Shown here: piece by piece, positions 48,614-60,720 of the stretch
Layout of the letters: each line of letters opens with the position of its first letter
Position numbering within the stretch: the stretch's first letter is position 1
NCBI RefSeq assembly: GCF_010389155.1
Contig: NC_057765.1
Location: 40,815,559-40,879,558, forward strand
Direction: 5' to 3'
DNA: 64,000 nt
Source of the DNA: Erigeron canadensis
Lineage: Eukaryota; Streptophyta; Magnoliopsida; Asterales; Asteraceae
Made by a program: the position numbers and the translations under genes
Notes under the pieces: generated by a model
What the model was told of the DNA's origin: nothing
The model's database searches: none
Seen by the model: the letters and a program-made list of their open reading frames with translations, nothing else

Positions 48614-49989
48614 AATATATATATATCCATTTTAACTTGACAACTATTATTATATTTGTATTATATTTAAGTTCATGATTACATAAATATTAATATTATT
48701 TTTTAAATGTTTTTACAAGATTATTTTTATTGTTAGTTTTATTTTCCAAAAGGCTATTTTATATTATGTTAATATTCTTTTTAAACATATGTCCATTTTC
48801 ATTATTAGTCGGTAAGTTCATTTATAAGGATCTCATTATTTTTTCTCATAGTCAAAGTTTTTATTTTACAAGGTTCTCTTATGTCCATTTTCATTACTAG
48901 TGTCTAATGAAAAACACTTAAATTTATATATACAATAGTAAAATGTCATGTTGTTAAGCAAGTTTGAATCGTTTTTGTCAAGTTGAACGGGATGTTGATT
49001 TGGGTTGTTTGGAAGCTAATAACGATAGTCGGTGTTAAACAGGTTGTTGCAGTTTTTGAGAAACATTTTTTTAAAAGGTAAATAAGCAAAAGAAAGTTAG
49101 AAAATATATAAAAGGTGTTTTATGTAAAATATATACATAATAAAGTAAAAGGAAAAAAAAAATTTTAAGTTTTTTGCCGTAAAAATAACTATTTTGTTTA
49201 AAACAACACTTGGTCAAAGGAAAAGTAGGTGACCCAAGTTGGTCATTTGGAACATTGATTCCCCGCGGGGTACAAATGAAAACGGATTTAATACGGGTTT
49301 GACAGTCTTTCTATCTCACTTTTTGTTTAGCCTATGTGACCATGGTAACAACTAATAAGTAATAATCATTATAATTATAATTATTTTCTTTTTCATATTA
49401 AATATAATTAAAGTAATCACTTAATAATGATACTATAGTGAAGACCCATGCGATACACGACGAGGTAAGTTGATTAGTTTGACATCTTCGGTGAAGTTTT
49501 GCTAATCATGCACCATGGTTGACGTAGTAGTTTAAAGAAAAATAACTAAGAAAACAAAATTAAAGAGAGAATCACCTTGTTGTTAACTAGAATAGAGAAT
49601 AACAAAGATGAAATTGGTGATTGTTGATGAGAAATGAAATATTAAGGACTTAGGGTTAATAAAAAGTGACACTGAATGAAAGGATACTTGAGAAAATAAG
49701 AAAAAAAAATTGAATAATTAAGAGAAATGGCAGAAATACTTAAAAAAAAAACTTTAAATAACACAAATTTTGATCGTGTATAGTGGACATATAAATTTTC
49801 ATGCCACTTAAATTTATGTACATAATTATCACAAGTTATAAGTGTTACTGAATACATATATTATATAGTAACATATGACATATGTCACTGAAAAGCACCA
49901 TATTATGTTTGTGATCAATTTAGGTATTAGTTTTGTGTGGAATAGTGTCAATTTCATTCATAATTTATAAATACATGTATGTAGTTTAA
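48614..49989. other. intergenic, AT-rich
   Basis: I see no gene, and no repeat with defined edges, in this stretch. Confidence 0.5.
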
Positions 49990-50274
49990 TCTATCTATAT
50001 TAAAAAAAAAAAGAAAAAAAAAGATAATTAGATGGAAACCCCCTGTACAATAATGAAAATAACCCTCAAGTTGAAAGTTACATTGGAGAAAATGTCAAAA
50101 ATACCCTTAATGAGTTTATAACAATATAAACCCTTTTTCTTTTAAAATATATACATTAACCTTTTACATCAATTATCTAACATCACTTGATGGCGCTACT
50201 AACACCACAATCGTCCTACACCATCACACCATCGTCGATACAAAAACCACTACATTACGCGAGTAAACTGCTAG
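49990..50274 (+). mobile_element. short Helitron with canonical ends
   Basis: It begins TCTATCTATATT after an A and ends ACTGCTAG before a T. That is the canonical 5' TC, 3' CTAG and A/T target of Helitrons. A small hairpin TTAC-GCGA-GTAA lies four bases before CTAG. The 285-bp length means it is non-autonomous. Confidence 0.5.
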
Positions 50275-50383
50275 TAAAAATTGATGTTGATAGTTTGCAT
50301 TTGGAAATAGAGTATACATATATGCGGGGTCTCCATCTTCGTTCGACTTTATCGCGGGAGCTATCCTTCGTTCCATAATATGA

Positions 50384-50851
50384 TCCAATGTTTTAAATAC
50401 CGGTTGGTATTATCGGTACCGGAGATCACGCCGGTATTTTAAGTCTGGTATTTTTGTGGTATTTTCACTATTCAATACCGTCCGGTATTTTCCGGTATTA
50501 CCATACCGGTATTTCCGTTATTTTAAAAAAATAAAATTTGATTTTAAAAACAAATTATTTTTATGATACTTTAATGTTATTTTTTTGTTATTTGTGAACT
50601 TTAAAACTTATATTTTGTTATAAAATATATATTTGGTATTATTTTTGAGTAAATTATAATTGCATTTTGAGTATTTTTTGTTAAATTGTAACAAGTTTTG
50701 TAAGAATTTTACACAAAAAAATATAATAAATTAAAAACAGTCATAGCGACCGATATTTCTGGTATTACTGATAATACCGATAAAACCGAAAATTTTTTTC
50801 ATCCCGGTATAACTAAAATTCCGAATATTGATATCATCATTCAAAAACTTT
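50384..50851. mobile_element. possible hAT-like MITE with ACCGGTATT motifs
   Basis: CAATGTTTTAAATACCGG on the left resembles the inverse of the right edge (CAAAGTTTTTGAAT). Many copies of ACCGGTATT or its complement are found in the first 130 bases and again near 50750-50820. No matching target duplication is found. Confidence 0.35.
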
Positions 50852-52628
50852 GAATATTTTTTGAGCAAATGAAAACATGACTTTATATAAGAAGTCAACA
50901 TTCATTATTGTTTTGACCGTGCCACGTATCTTCGTCCATTTTCCTCGTATTTGACTTCTAGTACATCGTCGCTAACGTGGCCGGGTGGTACTGAACAAAC
51001 GAAGGACTTCGTCCAAAACTGCGATTCGGGAATCAAATTGACTCGCAGTTTTGGAATCAAACGAAGGAAATTTACAATAATGAATCATTAAATCACTTCA
51101 ATTTCAATACGTCGACTATTGTGAAGCGATTCGGGTTTCTTTGATTCTGCAAAAAAAACTTTTTCTTTGTTTTTTGGAACCCTAAATTTGTAATTATAGG
51201 GGTGGATTCTTTCAACGAATGGAGCGAGGTAGTTATACCAACTTTCTTTTTTTTTACTCACTTGTTAATTGATTAACTATTAGTATATGTTTTCGACAGG
51301 TGTATCGTCTTTTCATGTTCTCGACAGACAAGTATTTACACTTTACCCTTTTACGACTTTTCTGGCTGGAGGTCCTTATGGAAGCAGTCTCTCTATCTTT
51401 CGGTAGGGGTAAAACTGTCTACAGCTCACCTCCCCATACCCCGCTCAGGGATTGGGTACAGTTGTTGTTTTTGTATATGTTTTCCTTTTATTGTTGTTGT
51501 AAAAGTGACCAAGTTTGTTGCTTTAAAGTTATTATTGTAAAATATTAACTGTCATGTACAACAATTTTATGATAGCCCTTAGGAATACGGTTAGCAAAGT
51601 CTTTCTATTTCATGGCGTAAAACTCATTGAAGCATAGGATGTAAGATGTTGTATATGGCTCATTGTTGTTGTGCATATATCATCTACTAATAAGTATTTG
51701 TTGTTTGAGGTTGTTTGGATTAAAATATTTTTGAAACAGTAGTGCGGAATTTTGTTTTCTTGAACCTTGTTATGTACAAGTATTTGGTAATGGAATTGAG
51801 CGAGTGAGATAGGTTGACAGGTAGTAGGGAAAAAGAAATGCCGCCGGAGGTTTGAAATGAGGATAACATTGTTTCATTTTGAACTGCTGCAAACATTGTA
51901 TGGTCGGGAGTGTGTGCCTGTTTGCTTTTATATGCGTGTGCGTATGTTGGTGAGAGGTGGTGATATTTCCAGTGAGGTTAGTTATGTTGCGATTGTATGT
52001 TTGGGTGTTAAGACGAGCTTTAGTGGCTGACATGTAAATGTAAACAGGTTATTTTATCTTGGTTGTCTGAAATGCTTCTTATACCATGATAAACTATTAG
52101 TCGTGATCTATGTGTAACATTTAGGGCTTCAGGTTAACAACTAAACATACAAAAAGATATAGGTTCCTGATTCCATCATTATATGGTCACCACCACTCTC
52201 GCCGACACACAAACACTTAGGCACATGTACTATATCTTTTTCATTTCAAGCGATAAATAGGTTTCCTTTCTCCTATGACTCTCACAGTAGTACTAAAACG
52301 TATAAAAAAATATTTTCATAAACATTTGTACCATTTAATCAACCAGAGTTTATACTAACTTTTAAGAATCATTTTAAACCCAATTTTCAACTCCCTGCCA
52401 AGTATCTTACACATAAGACATGCCACAATTGTCCCTTGCTTTGGTACTTCTAGTAATCCCCCTTGACTAGAGTATAATATTGACCCAATACCCTTCAAGT
52501 TAACTTCTTTAACTGGCCGAGACATGCAAGGATATTATTTCTGATTTACAATTTCAGTATATGATACTAAATATAATTACAATCAAATTCATTCTTGGTA
52601 ATGCTTTCTGATTACTCGATTGATTTTC
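50852..52628. other. intergenic upstream of the agenet pseudogene
   Basis: A short inverted pair (CCAAAACTGCGA and its complement TCGCAGTTTTGG) is at about 51013-51055. The patch at 51240-51500 resembles a SINE 3' end. No intact gene is found. Confidence 0.4.
51380..51500 (+). mobile_element. possible SINE 3' portion
   Basis: A run including CGGTAGGGGTAAAACTGTCT, then CTCACCTCCCCATACCCCG and GGGATTGGGTACAG, ends in a TTGTTGTTTTTG tail. This resembles tails of plant tRNA-derived SINEs. No A/B boxes of a tRNA-like head were recognised upstream. Confidence 0.3.
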
Positions 52629-55030
52629 ACTTACCTCGAGTGACCAACAGACAACCGTTGATTTAGCTGGTCCATCTAAGCTTGCCGTTAATCATGAGCT
52701 TGCCGTTAATCATGCAGATTTGAAGTTCTCTCCGTCTGACCGTTTCAGATTTGAAGTGCCACCTGAAGAGCCTGATGTGATTGCTGCATTTGGGCAATCT
52801 GTCAGTCTCATTAACACTTTTCATTAATCAAATGAATAAGATGTTTCAGTAAAAAAAGTTAGCTGGAAAAGATCAGATCTCATATTATTGTTGTCACATG
52901 TGTTTAGGGAGGACTCTGTGGTAGGGTGCTTGGCATGCTTGTCTAGAAAGGATTCATTGCCACAAGTCCAAAGCCAACAACCTATGTACCCCCATGCAAT
53001 CACCATCCAGTACTAAATGCTATTAATTTGTTGAAGCTCCCTTATACTTCTTCTTGTGGTTTATATCTGAACTCAATCAATCTTTTGAAGGTTTAGGAAA
53101 CAGAGATCCTGCCCAAAGCAAAGTTATTAATTTACCAACTGTTAGTCCCATGATCCCGGTTCATCCTCTCTTTGGAATGTTTCTACCCCATATGATGGTT
53201 TGCACTCTAGTGCAATGCCAAGAAGTCATTCCTTGATTATCGCCTAGCACTTTCTCTGCTACTTCCTTATCAATCTCCACATGTGCAGTGTATTGTTGGA
53301 CATCATCCATCTTGGCCATTTCAGTGCCCACTTCATGGTCAATGGGTTTCTTTTTCACCTGTTACTTCTTTTAGCGCCCATATATCCTCATTGCATATAA
53401 CGGAGTCTGTAAAACTAACCACTGTCAAAGAATCAAGTGTTCCAGGTAATCCCTGGATTCCTTTGGACCCTAATGCTGGTTCAACTGTGTCTTCTGGGCC
53501 TTCCTCCGTATCTAACATGAAGAAGGTTATGGTCACATCTGGTCAGCCTTCAAATGATTAAAAAAGCCGGAAGAGGAAAAAGGTTTTTACTAGTCAAGTA
53601 GTGGTTGCATCACTATCTGCACATGCAACACATTTGTTGTGGGCCCCTTGTACAGAAGGTTACAACCAAATCTGGTTTCCTGCTCAAACTCAGACAAATT
53701 CAGGATCTCCTCTGGTTGTTACTAGTCATTCTTCAACATCAGCGCTCTTATCAACAGCTCTTCCCATCAATCCATCATATCTAAAAGTAATCATGGTGAA
53801 CTTAGTCATGGTGACCAAAACATGGAGAAGATTGTAACAACAAAGGATATGGAGGGCAAAATTGAGGAGTCGGAAGTACAAGCAGTAGATGCAGCTGTAG
53901 TCAGTCACTGTCAAAGTTTATGGAGTAAGCTGGAAATACGAACAGAGTGCTGGTTTGGTTTCAGATGATGAAGCAAAGCTAGCATCTTCAGTTGTCTTGA
54001 TAGCAGCTGCTGCTTCTGTTGCTAAAGTGGTAGCAGACTAGCAGCTGCTGCCAAAATTGCATCAAACGTTGCAGAACACTCAAATTTAATGGCTGGTGAA
54101 GTATTCCGATCAAGTAGGATTGAAAGCAATGTAATTCTAAATGATAAAGCTAATTCAGCTATTTCCGCTACCAAAGAAGCTCCTCGCCACAGAATTGAAG
54201 CGGCTTCTGCTGCTTCAAAACATGCTGAAAACCTAGATGCTATTGTAAAAGCTGCTGAGTTGGCTGCATAAGCAGTGCCACAAGCTGGGAAAACTGTTGC
54301 AATGGGTAATCTTTTGCCTATAAGAGAGTTGGTCAAAGCTGGTCCTGAGGGTTATTGGAAGACTCCGTTATTTAACCAACAGGATTTATTTCAATAATGG
54401 AGTATTGAGTTTGAAACTGCTGCTAATGGTAAAGAGTTTCAAACTTTGAACATAGTGTATCACTGTATGAGGGTCCCGGTGACATAGCCGAGTGGTCATA
54501 AAGGTCCTGACTTGTCCAAATCGGTTGAGGTAATTTCTGGATCAGAGTTTGCATCTGTTAGCACTTATGATGTTGACCATAACAGGCCTCAAGGTACATC
54601 AGGGACTTGGAAAGAGAACATCATCAAAGATGTTGAGGTAATATAAATGTTTCTGCTTAGAGCAACGATGGTTCTTGTGAAGCTCTTGCACTTTTATCAA
54701 TCTATTTGTCTGTGTTATAGGTTTTTAAAGATGATGACAAAATCAAAGGTGCCTGGTTCGCTGCAAATTTACTTACTCTGAAGGCTGGGAATGCATTTGT
54801 TTGTTACACTGAAATCCAATCTGATGATTGTAAAATGATACAAAGATTATATGAATTGGTTAGATGGTGTAATATTTGGTTTCCGCGCACTAGAAAGAGA
54901 GGTAGAACAACCATTACAGATTATGCCTGGGGTAGCGGATATTGAGCTGATGTGTGATTCTAAGATCAGTAAGATCTCTACAGAATGCCTTACACTATAA
55001 TTTGTCATGCCTAGTGTATTCTGATGAGTA
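52629..55030 (+). pseudogene. agenet/Tudor (G2484-1-like) gene, decayed tandem copy A
   Basis: Exon-like blocks match, in order, the plant G2484-1 (At4g17330) type nuclear agenet protein: EEPDVIAAFGQS, a GRTLW-GAWHACLER block, the SPMIPV and TESVKLTTVKESS region, a KRKK patch, an Ala-rich coiled stretch (AASAASKHAENLDAIVKAAE), VKAGPEGYWK, and one agenet unit (DDDKIKGAWFAANLLTL). Breaks include TAG in place of a Glu codon just after RTLW (about 52920), a TAA after QPSND (53559), frame changes near 53790 and 53940, and stops at 54040 and 54269. The exon and intron that should follow the agenet unit are missing: TTTGGTTTCCG joins CGCACTAGAAAG near 54887, where copy B has about 230 more bases. 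Not functional as written. Confidence 0.75.
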
Positions 55031-55130
55031 CAGGAGCCGTTGCACCAGAAAACCGCTGGAATTCTAGATGAGAGGCTATTCCTCCCGGAACAAAATGATC
55101 AATACCGATATTTTAGCAACAAATCTATGC

Positions 55131-57665
55131 ATTCGGGCAATCTGGTCAGTCTCATTAACACTTCCCTCTAATCAAGTGAACCAGATATTTCAGTAAAAAA
55201 AGTCGGGTGGAAAAGATCAGATCTCATATTATTGTTTTTACATGTGTTTACAGATGGTGGGAGGACTCTGTGGGAGGGTGCTTGGCATGCATGTCTAGAA
55301 AGGATACATTGCCAGAAGTCCAAAGCCAACCACCTTGGTACCCCTAGGCAATCGCGATCGGGTACTTAATGCTATTATTAACTCTTTGAAGCTCCCTTTT
55401 TTTGTTTATATCTGAACTCAATCAATCTTTTGAAGTTTCAGGAAACAGAGATTCTGAAGAAGGAATAAAAGTTGGTTCTGTCCAAAGCAAAGTTATTTCT
55501 TCGCCAATCGTTAGTCCTATGATTCCCGTTTCATCCCCACTTTGGAATGTTTCTACCCCGTATGATGATTTGCAGTCGAAAGCAATGCCAAGAAGTCATT
55601 TTCTTGATTACCGCTCAGCACTTTCTCCGCTACATCCATACCAGTCTCCGCATGTGCAGAGTATTGTTGGACATAATCCATCCTGGCCACTCAGGGCCCA
55701 CACTCTGGTCAATGGGTTTCTTCATTACCTGTTACTCCTTTTGGTTCCCGTCTATCTGCATTGCCTATAACAGAGTCTGTAAAATTAACCACTGTCAAAG
55801 AATCAGGTGTTCCAGGTAATCCCGGGATCCCTGTGGACCCCAGTACTGGTTCAACTGTTTCTTCTGGGCCGTCTTCTGTAGCCAACGTGGAGAAGGTGAT
55901 GGTGTCATCAGGTGAGCCTTCAAGTGATTTAAAATGTCGAAAGAGGAAAAAGGTTTCTTCTAGTCAAGCAGAGGTTGCATCACTATCTGCACCTGTAACT
56001 CATTTGTCGTGGGCCCCTCGTAACGGAAGGCTACAACCAAATCTCGTTTCTTGCTTAGACTCAGACAAACTCAGGGACTCCTGGTTACTAATCATTCTTC
56101 AACATCAGCTTCCTTATCAACACCTTTACCCGTCATATCTAAAAGCAATCACGGTGAACTCAGTCGTGGTGACCAAAATATGGAAAAGATTGTGACAACA
56201 AAGGATATTGAAAGCAAAATTGAGTCGTCCAAAGTACAGGCAGTAGATGCAGCTCACTGCCAAAGTTTATGGAGTCAGTTGGAAACACAAAAGAGTTCTG
56301 GTTTGGTTTCAGATGATGAAGCAAAGCTAGCGTCTTCAGCTGTCTCGATAGCAGCTGCTTCATCTGTTGCGAAAGTGGCCCAAAATTGTATCAAATGTGG
56401 CAGAACAGGCAAAGTTAATGGCTGATGAAGTATTCCGATCAAGTAGGACTGAAAGAACCATAATTTTACATGATAAAGCTAATTCAGTCCCTCCGCTGCC
56501 AGAGAAGCTGCTCATCGGAGAATTGTAGCTGCTTCTGCTGCTTCAAAACATGCTGAAAACTTGGATGCCGTTGTAAAAGTTGCTGAGCTGGCTGCAGAAG
56601 CCGTGTCACAAGCTGGGAAAATTGTTTCGATGGGTAATCCCCTGACTATAAGAGAGTTGGTTGAAGCTGGTCCTGAGGGTTACTGGAAGACTCATTTATC
56701 TAATCAGCAGGGTTATATTGATCAACAGAGGGTTGAAACTGCTGCTAATGGCAAAGAGTTTCAGTCTTTCAAACATGGTGTATCACTGCAAGAGGGTCCT
56801 GGTGACATAACCAAGAAGCGGATGATATTGATCGATGGCATTTCAGGTACAAGTACTAGCATTGAAAATGGAAAAGTGTAGTAAGTGGTCATAAAGGTCC
56901 TGGCTTGTCCAAAATGGTTGAGGTAATTTCTGGATCAGAGTTTGCATCTGGCAGCACTTCTGATGTTAACCACAACATGCCTCAAGGTACATCAGGGACT
57001 TTGAAAGAGAACATCATCAGAGAAGGCTGCTTTGTTGAGGTAATAAATATGTTTTTACCTAGATCAACAATGGTTCTTGTGAAGCTCTTGCGTTTTTGTT
57101 GATCTATTTGCCTGTGCTATAGGTTTATAAAGATGACGACAAGATCAAAGGTGCCTGGTTCGCAGCAAATGTACTTACTCTGAAGGATGGAAAAGCATTT
57201 GTCTGTTACACTGAAATCCAATCCGATGATGGTAAGATGGTACAAAGATTGTATAGATTGGTTAGATGGTGTGATATTCAGTTTCCATGTTCCCTGTTAG
57301 TAATTTTTGGGAAACAAAAATGTTGAGAAAATTTAGGCAGACTGTTGTAAATTGACTGGAATGTCTTACTATAACACCTCATTTTTTGTTACAGTCATGC
57401 TATATTCTTCTCTAGGGTCAGGAACATTGAAGGAGTAGGTTCCACTTGAAGCTGAAGCCAGTGAGGCACCCAGGATACGCATTGCGCATCCCATGACAAC
57501 AGTGAGGGTCGAACGCACTAGAAAAAGAGGTAGAACAGCCATTTCAGATTATGCCTGGTGTAGTGGGGATCAAGTTGATGTGTGGTTACAAGATCGGTAA
57601 GAACTCTGTAGAATGCCTTGCACTATAATTTGTCATGCCTTAGTGTATTCTGATGAGTACAAACA
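55131..57665 (+). pseudogene. agenet/Tudor (G2484-1-like) gene, tandem copy B
   Basis: This repeats copy A at an offset of about 2.35-2.6 kb and is better preserved. An intact exon at 55253-55364 begins DGGRTLWEGAWHACLERIHC. Next comes GNRDSEEGIKVGSVQSKV from an acceptor at 55440, then SPMIPVSSPLWNVSTPY. The reading frame shifts once near 55691, before GSRLSALPITESVK, and again in the THLSWAP region near 56025. The Ala-rich part (AAEAVSQAGKIVSMG), VEAGPEGYWK and the agenet unit (KDDDKIKGAWFAANVLTL, VCYTEIQSDDGKM) follow, then KIRIAH-like and RTRKRGRTAISDY sequence. A TAG sits after SGTLKE (about 57436). Several frame breaks make a functional product unlikely. The family is thought to bind chromatin through agenet/Tudor domains; that role is inferred for the ancestor only. 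Confidence 0.75.
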
Positions 57666-57710
57666 GTTCTACAACCCATTTATATTGCTCTTATGTATGA
57701 GGCTTAAATG

Positions 57711-57715
<5 letters not shown>

Positions 57716-57741
<26 letters not shown>
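57716..57741. repeat. (TA)n microsatellite
   Basis: Uninterrupted TA dinucleotides lie at the left side of the insertion that separates agenet exons. Confidence 0.9.
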
Positions 57742-57746
<5 letters not shown>

Positions 57747-57759
57747 ACGTGTTCACAAA

Positions 57760-58530
57760 AAGTTATGGCTAGTGATTTTTTCACGGAAGTTTTTTATTTG
57801 TTCAAGGAATTGTAAAAGACAATGACAATTATGCCCTTTTTGGTTATTTCTATTCCCTTACACGTTCAAACCCACAAGATATATCCCCGAACCCACAATT
57901 TTTATCGGTTTGTTTTTACAATTTTTTTCATTCATCTTCCTTCATTATCTGTTTATCTTCTTTCTCCTATAGACTCTTCTTCTTTTATTTGATAAAATCT
58001 TTACAGTAACAACGTATAAAAAAACAAACAAAGAAAAAAAAAGATAGCAGTCAATGCTATTTCATCGTAACCACCGGAGACAACCAACCTACATGCCCAC
58101 TGTCGATGGCGACATCGGAGTTTTTATCAACCTTTCGTTACATATTGATCGATCTATGTCTTTAATTTCTCTTTTTTCCGATGATTAACCTTTTAGTCTC
58201 ATCAAAATAGAACCCACACGTAGGATATGTCTTTGGTCAAATGGTAATAAAGAAAGAAGATGGTGGCAAGGAAAGGATGATGATGGTGATGATAGATAAT
58301 TGATAACAGATTAAATTAGGTGAGTGAGGTCTGAGCATAGGGATATAATATCATATTGAAGACATCAAAGATAGGTGAATGGTGAATTATCTGATGATGA
58401 GTTTGTTTCGTCCTGTTTGTAACAATCGATGATTTATTTTTAATCCCATTTCATATGACAGCCAGGTGACTAAATACACGTATTAAATAAGGGCACAATT
58501 GTCTCTTCACTATTGTTTCCGTGAACGAAG
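57760..58530. mobile_element. inverted-repeat insertion in an intron of the agenet pseudogene
   Basis: GACAATTATGCCCTT at 57824 has its inverse (AAGGGCACAATTGTC) at 58489-58503, 14 of 15 bases. Further out, TTCACGGAA (about 57779) pairs with TTCCGTGAA (about 58517). The insert of about 0.7-0.77 kb is absent from copy A. No transposase frame is seen. The exact ends and superfamily are uncertain. Confidence 0.5.
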
Positions 58531-58624
58531 TAATATATTAAGTGTAAAATCCAGCTCCCAAAATTTATGTCCATTAAATGTTTTTAATGAATGCCTACTA
58601 AATACTACCACAACATCTTTTTGT

Positions 58625-60178
58625 AGCTGGTGCAAAGCAGTTGTTGTGGAGACAAATAGGATTGATTTAACTCCATTAACTGTTCGATTTCCTGGTACGT
58701 ATATGAATTTGACTTAACATTTCTCTAAAAGCTTGTGCTAAAACTTTGGCATATGGCCAGATCGTAACATTATTTTTTGAGGGGTAAAGGAGGAGAACTC
58801 TCGGTAACATTAATTGTAACAATTTTTGTTGCAGCTCAAGAAAAGATGTCGGTTGTTAGGTCGTGGCATGTCAGGCCAACTCTATCTGGAAGGATGGCAA
58901 ATGGATTGAGTGGTCTAGTTTGAAAAGAGGGCGTTCTTCTGAGGTTAGTTTAATCTGTGCATTATGGGGTGTTTGGATTTGCGTTATGAAGCTGTTTATC
59001 TCGATTTGAAATTGTAAGTCTTTAGTGATTGTGATTATCTTTATTTGATTACTTAACAAATAGTCAATTTGAATATACAAATATGACTTTCTGAAAGCTG
59101 TTAGGTTACTTATGCTGGCATGCAGCCGAACTTTTTACCCACATTTTCATTACTACTGATGCTGAAAATGATTGGGATACCAAAAGACATGTTTTTATAA
59201 GTTTTATTAACGGATAGGTTCTACATAATAATGTTTTTAATTGATAAAATTTTAAATGCTCATATAGTCATGTTTTGAATCATCATACTGGATGAATGTT
59301 TGTAATTACAACTTAAAATTTCGCATAACAGAGACCATGTCATGCACCATCTATAATACAACTGTTTTTCAGATTGTGATATCTCATAATCAGTTCCCAA
59401 TCACACTTCCAAACATCCCCTAATTTAATAAGTGTTAATTGACTGTCTGGTTTCTCACCCCTTTTAACGAATTATACAGGATGAAACACCTCATGAAAAG
59501 TGAGAAAAGTTTGGTGACTGTATTTTGGAAAGTAAAGAAAAAGGTAAAGATTCGAGTATTGTTATCGATCTTGTTGAGGCAGGGAGACATCAAGATGCAA
59601 GTGTACTCCCTTCATCTGTTCAAGAAAGTTATTGACTGTCTGGTTTCTCACCCCTTTTAACGAATTATACAGGATGAAACACCTCATGAAAAGCGACAAA
59701 AGTTTGGTGACTGTATTTTGGAAAGTAAAGAAAAAGGTAAAGATTCGAGTATTGTTATCGATCTTGTTGAGGCAGGGAGACATCAAGATGCAAGTGTATT
59801 CCCTTCATCTGTTCAAGAAAGTTCATTTGATATAGGTAAAAGCTCTAAGAATGAAAATAATTTTAAAACTCATCGAACAATGAAGAGCAGTATACAGGAC
59901 AGGTCGAGAGTGGTGTTTGGTGTTCCTAAGCCGGGGAAGAAACAAAATTTCATGGATGTTAGCACACATTATGTGCCAAAGTATTCAGTCAAGCCTGCAA
60001 GTCATTTGATGTTCCGTGGGTCCAAAGACGATTCGAAAAATGATGCCAAGGAAAAGCGAAGTAAATTCCAAAAGAAAACTACCAATTCCGTCAGTTAGAC
60101 CTTTAGCTCAAAAGGATAAATCTAAAACCTCCAAACACACATCACATGATGCTATTTTTGCTGATATTGTCTTGTGTT
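58625..60178 (+). pseudogene. 3' part of the agenet/Tudor (G2484-1-like) gene
   Basis: Exons continue the copy B gene: VVVETNRIDLTPLTVRFP (58629-58694, second agenet unit), AQEKMSVVRSWHVRPTL then, after a one-base shift near 58890, WKDGKWIEWSSLKRGRSSE (to 58943). Then come DETPHEKRQKFGDCILESKE, SRVVFGVPKPGKKQNFMDVS, HYVPKYSVK and a Lys-rich tail. VFGVPKPGKK is a hallmark of this family. The frame ends early at TAG (60096), while the next frame continues as PSVRPLAQKDKSKTSKHTS, showing another one-base shift near 60074. The 59.4-59.8 kb exon is duplicated. Confidence 0.75.
59439..59824 (+). repeat. 193-bp tandem exon duplication
   Basis: A block containing the end of an intron (GACTGTCTGGTTTCTCACCC, then TTATACAG) and most of the following exon occurs twice, at 59441 and 59634. 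The copies are nearly identical. The first copy reads AAG TGA where the second reads AAG CGA, so only the second keeps the protein frame. Confidence 0.95.
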
Positions 60179-60350
60179 GATAAAAACTTGTCGGGTCACC
60201 AAAACCAGATGGAGTTTGGCTTTTCGTCTGATAAAGAGGATGTAAGAGAAACTTCAACATCAAAGAATCTCAGCGATTAAACAAAAGAAAATTTGTACCG
60301 AGTGACAGGAAGGAAAATAAAGTAGAAGTGAGTGATATATCAACGTAAGG

Positions 60351-60720
60351 TACAGTAGCACTTGGTTCTTGCGAATCCGAGTTTATGGCTGCGACCGAGA
60401 CGGCATATCAAGCTATGTGGCTGGAAAATGCGGTTAGTGATGTAACTGGTCTGTTGATAAACCAGCTATTAGCTCTAATGAACAATTTGGTATTCCACGG
60501 GTGGAGTCACACATAGATAAAAAGTTCCATTTTATACGAGAATGTGTTGAACATGAGATGATTCAAGTGGAGCATGTTAGTGGTGAGCTTCGGAAGGCTA
60601 ATACGTTAACCAAAGCGTTGCCTCGTGTGAAGTTCTGTGAAATGAGAAGCTTGATCGGGATGGAAGATTTGCAAGATGAAGTCAATATTCAGGGGAAAAA
60701 TGTTGATCGAAGATTGATTT
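60351..60720 (+). mobile_element. Ty1/copia RNase H remnant
   Basis: The segment reads as the C-terminal RNase H part of a copia polyprotein: CESEFMAATETAYQAMWL, then VFHGWSHT and a TAG, then in another frame HIDKKFHFIRECVEHE, MIQVEHVSGELRKANTLTKAL and KFCEMRSLIGM. The frame shift, the internal loss between MWL and VFHG, and the absence of reverse transcriptase or LTRs show an old fragment. It directly follows the agenet pseudogene. Confidence 0.8.
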
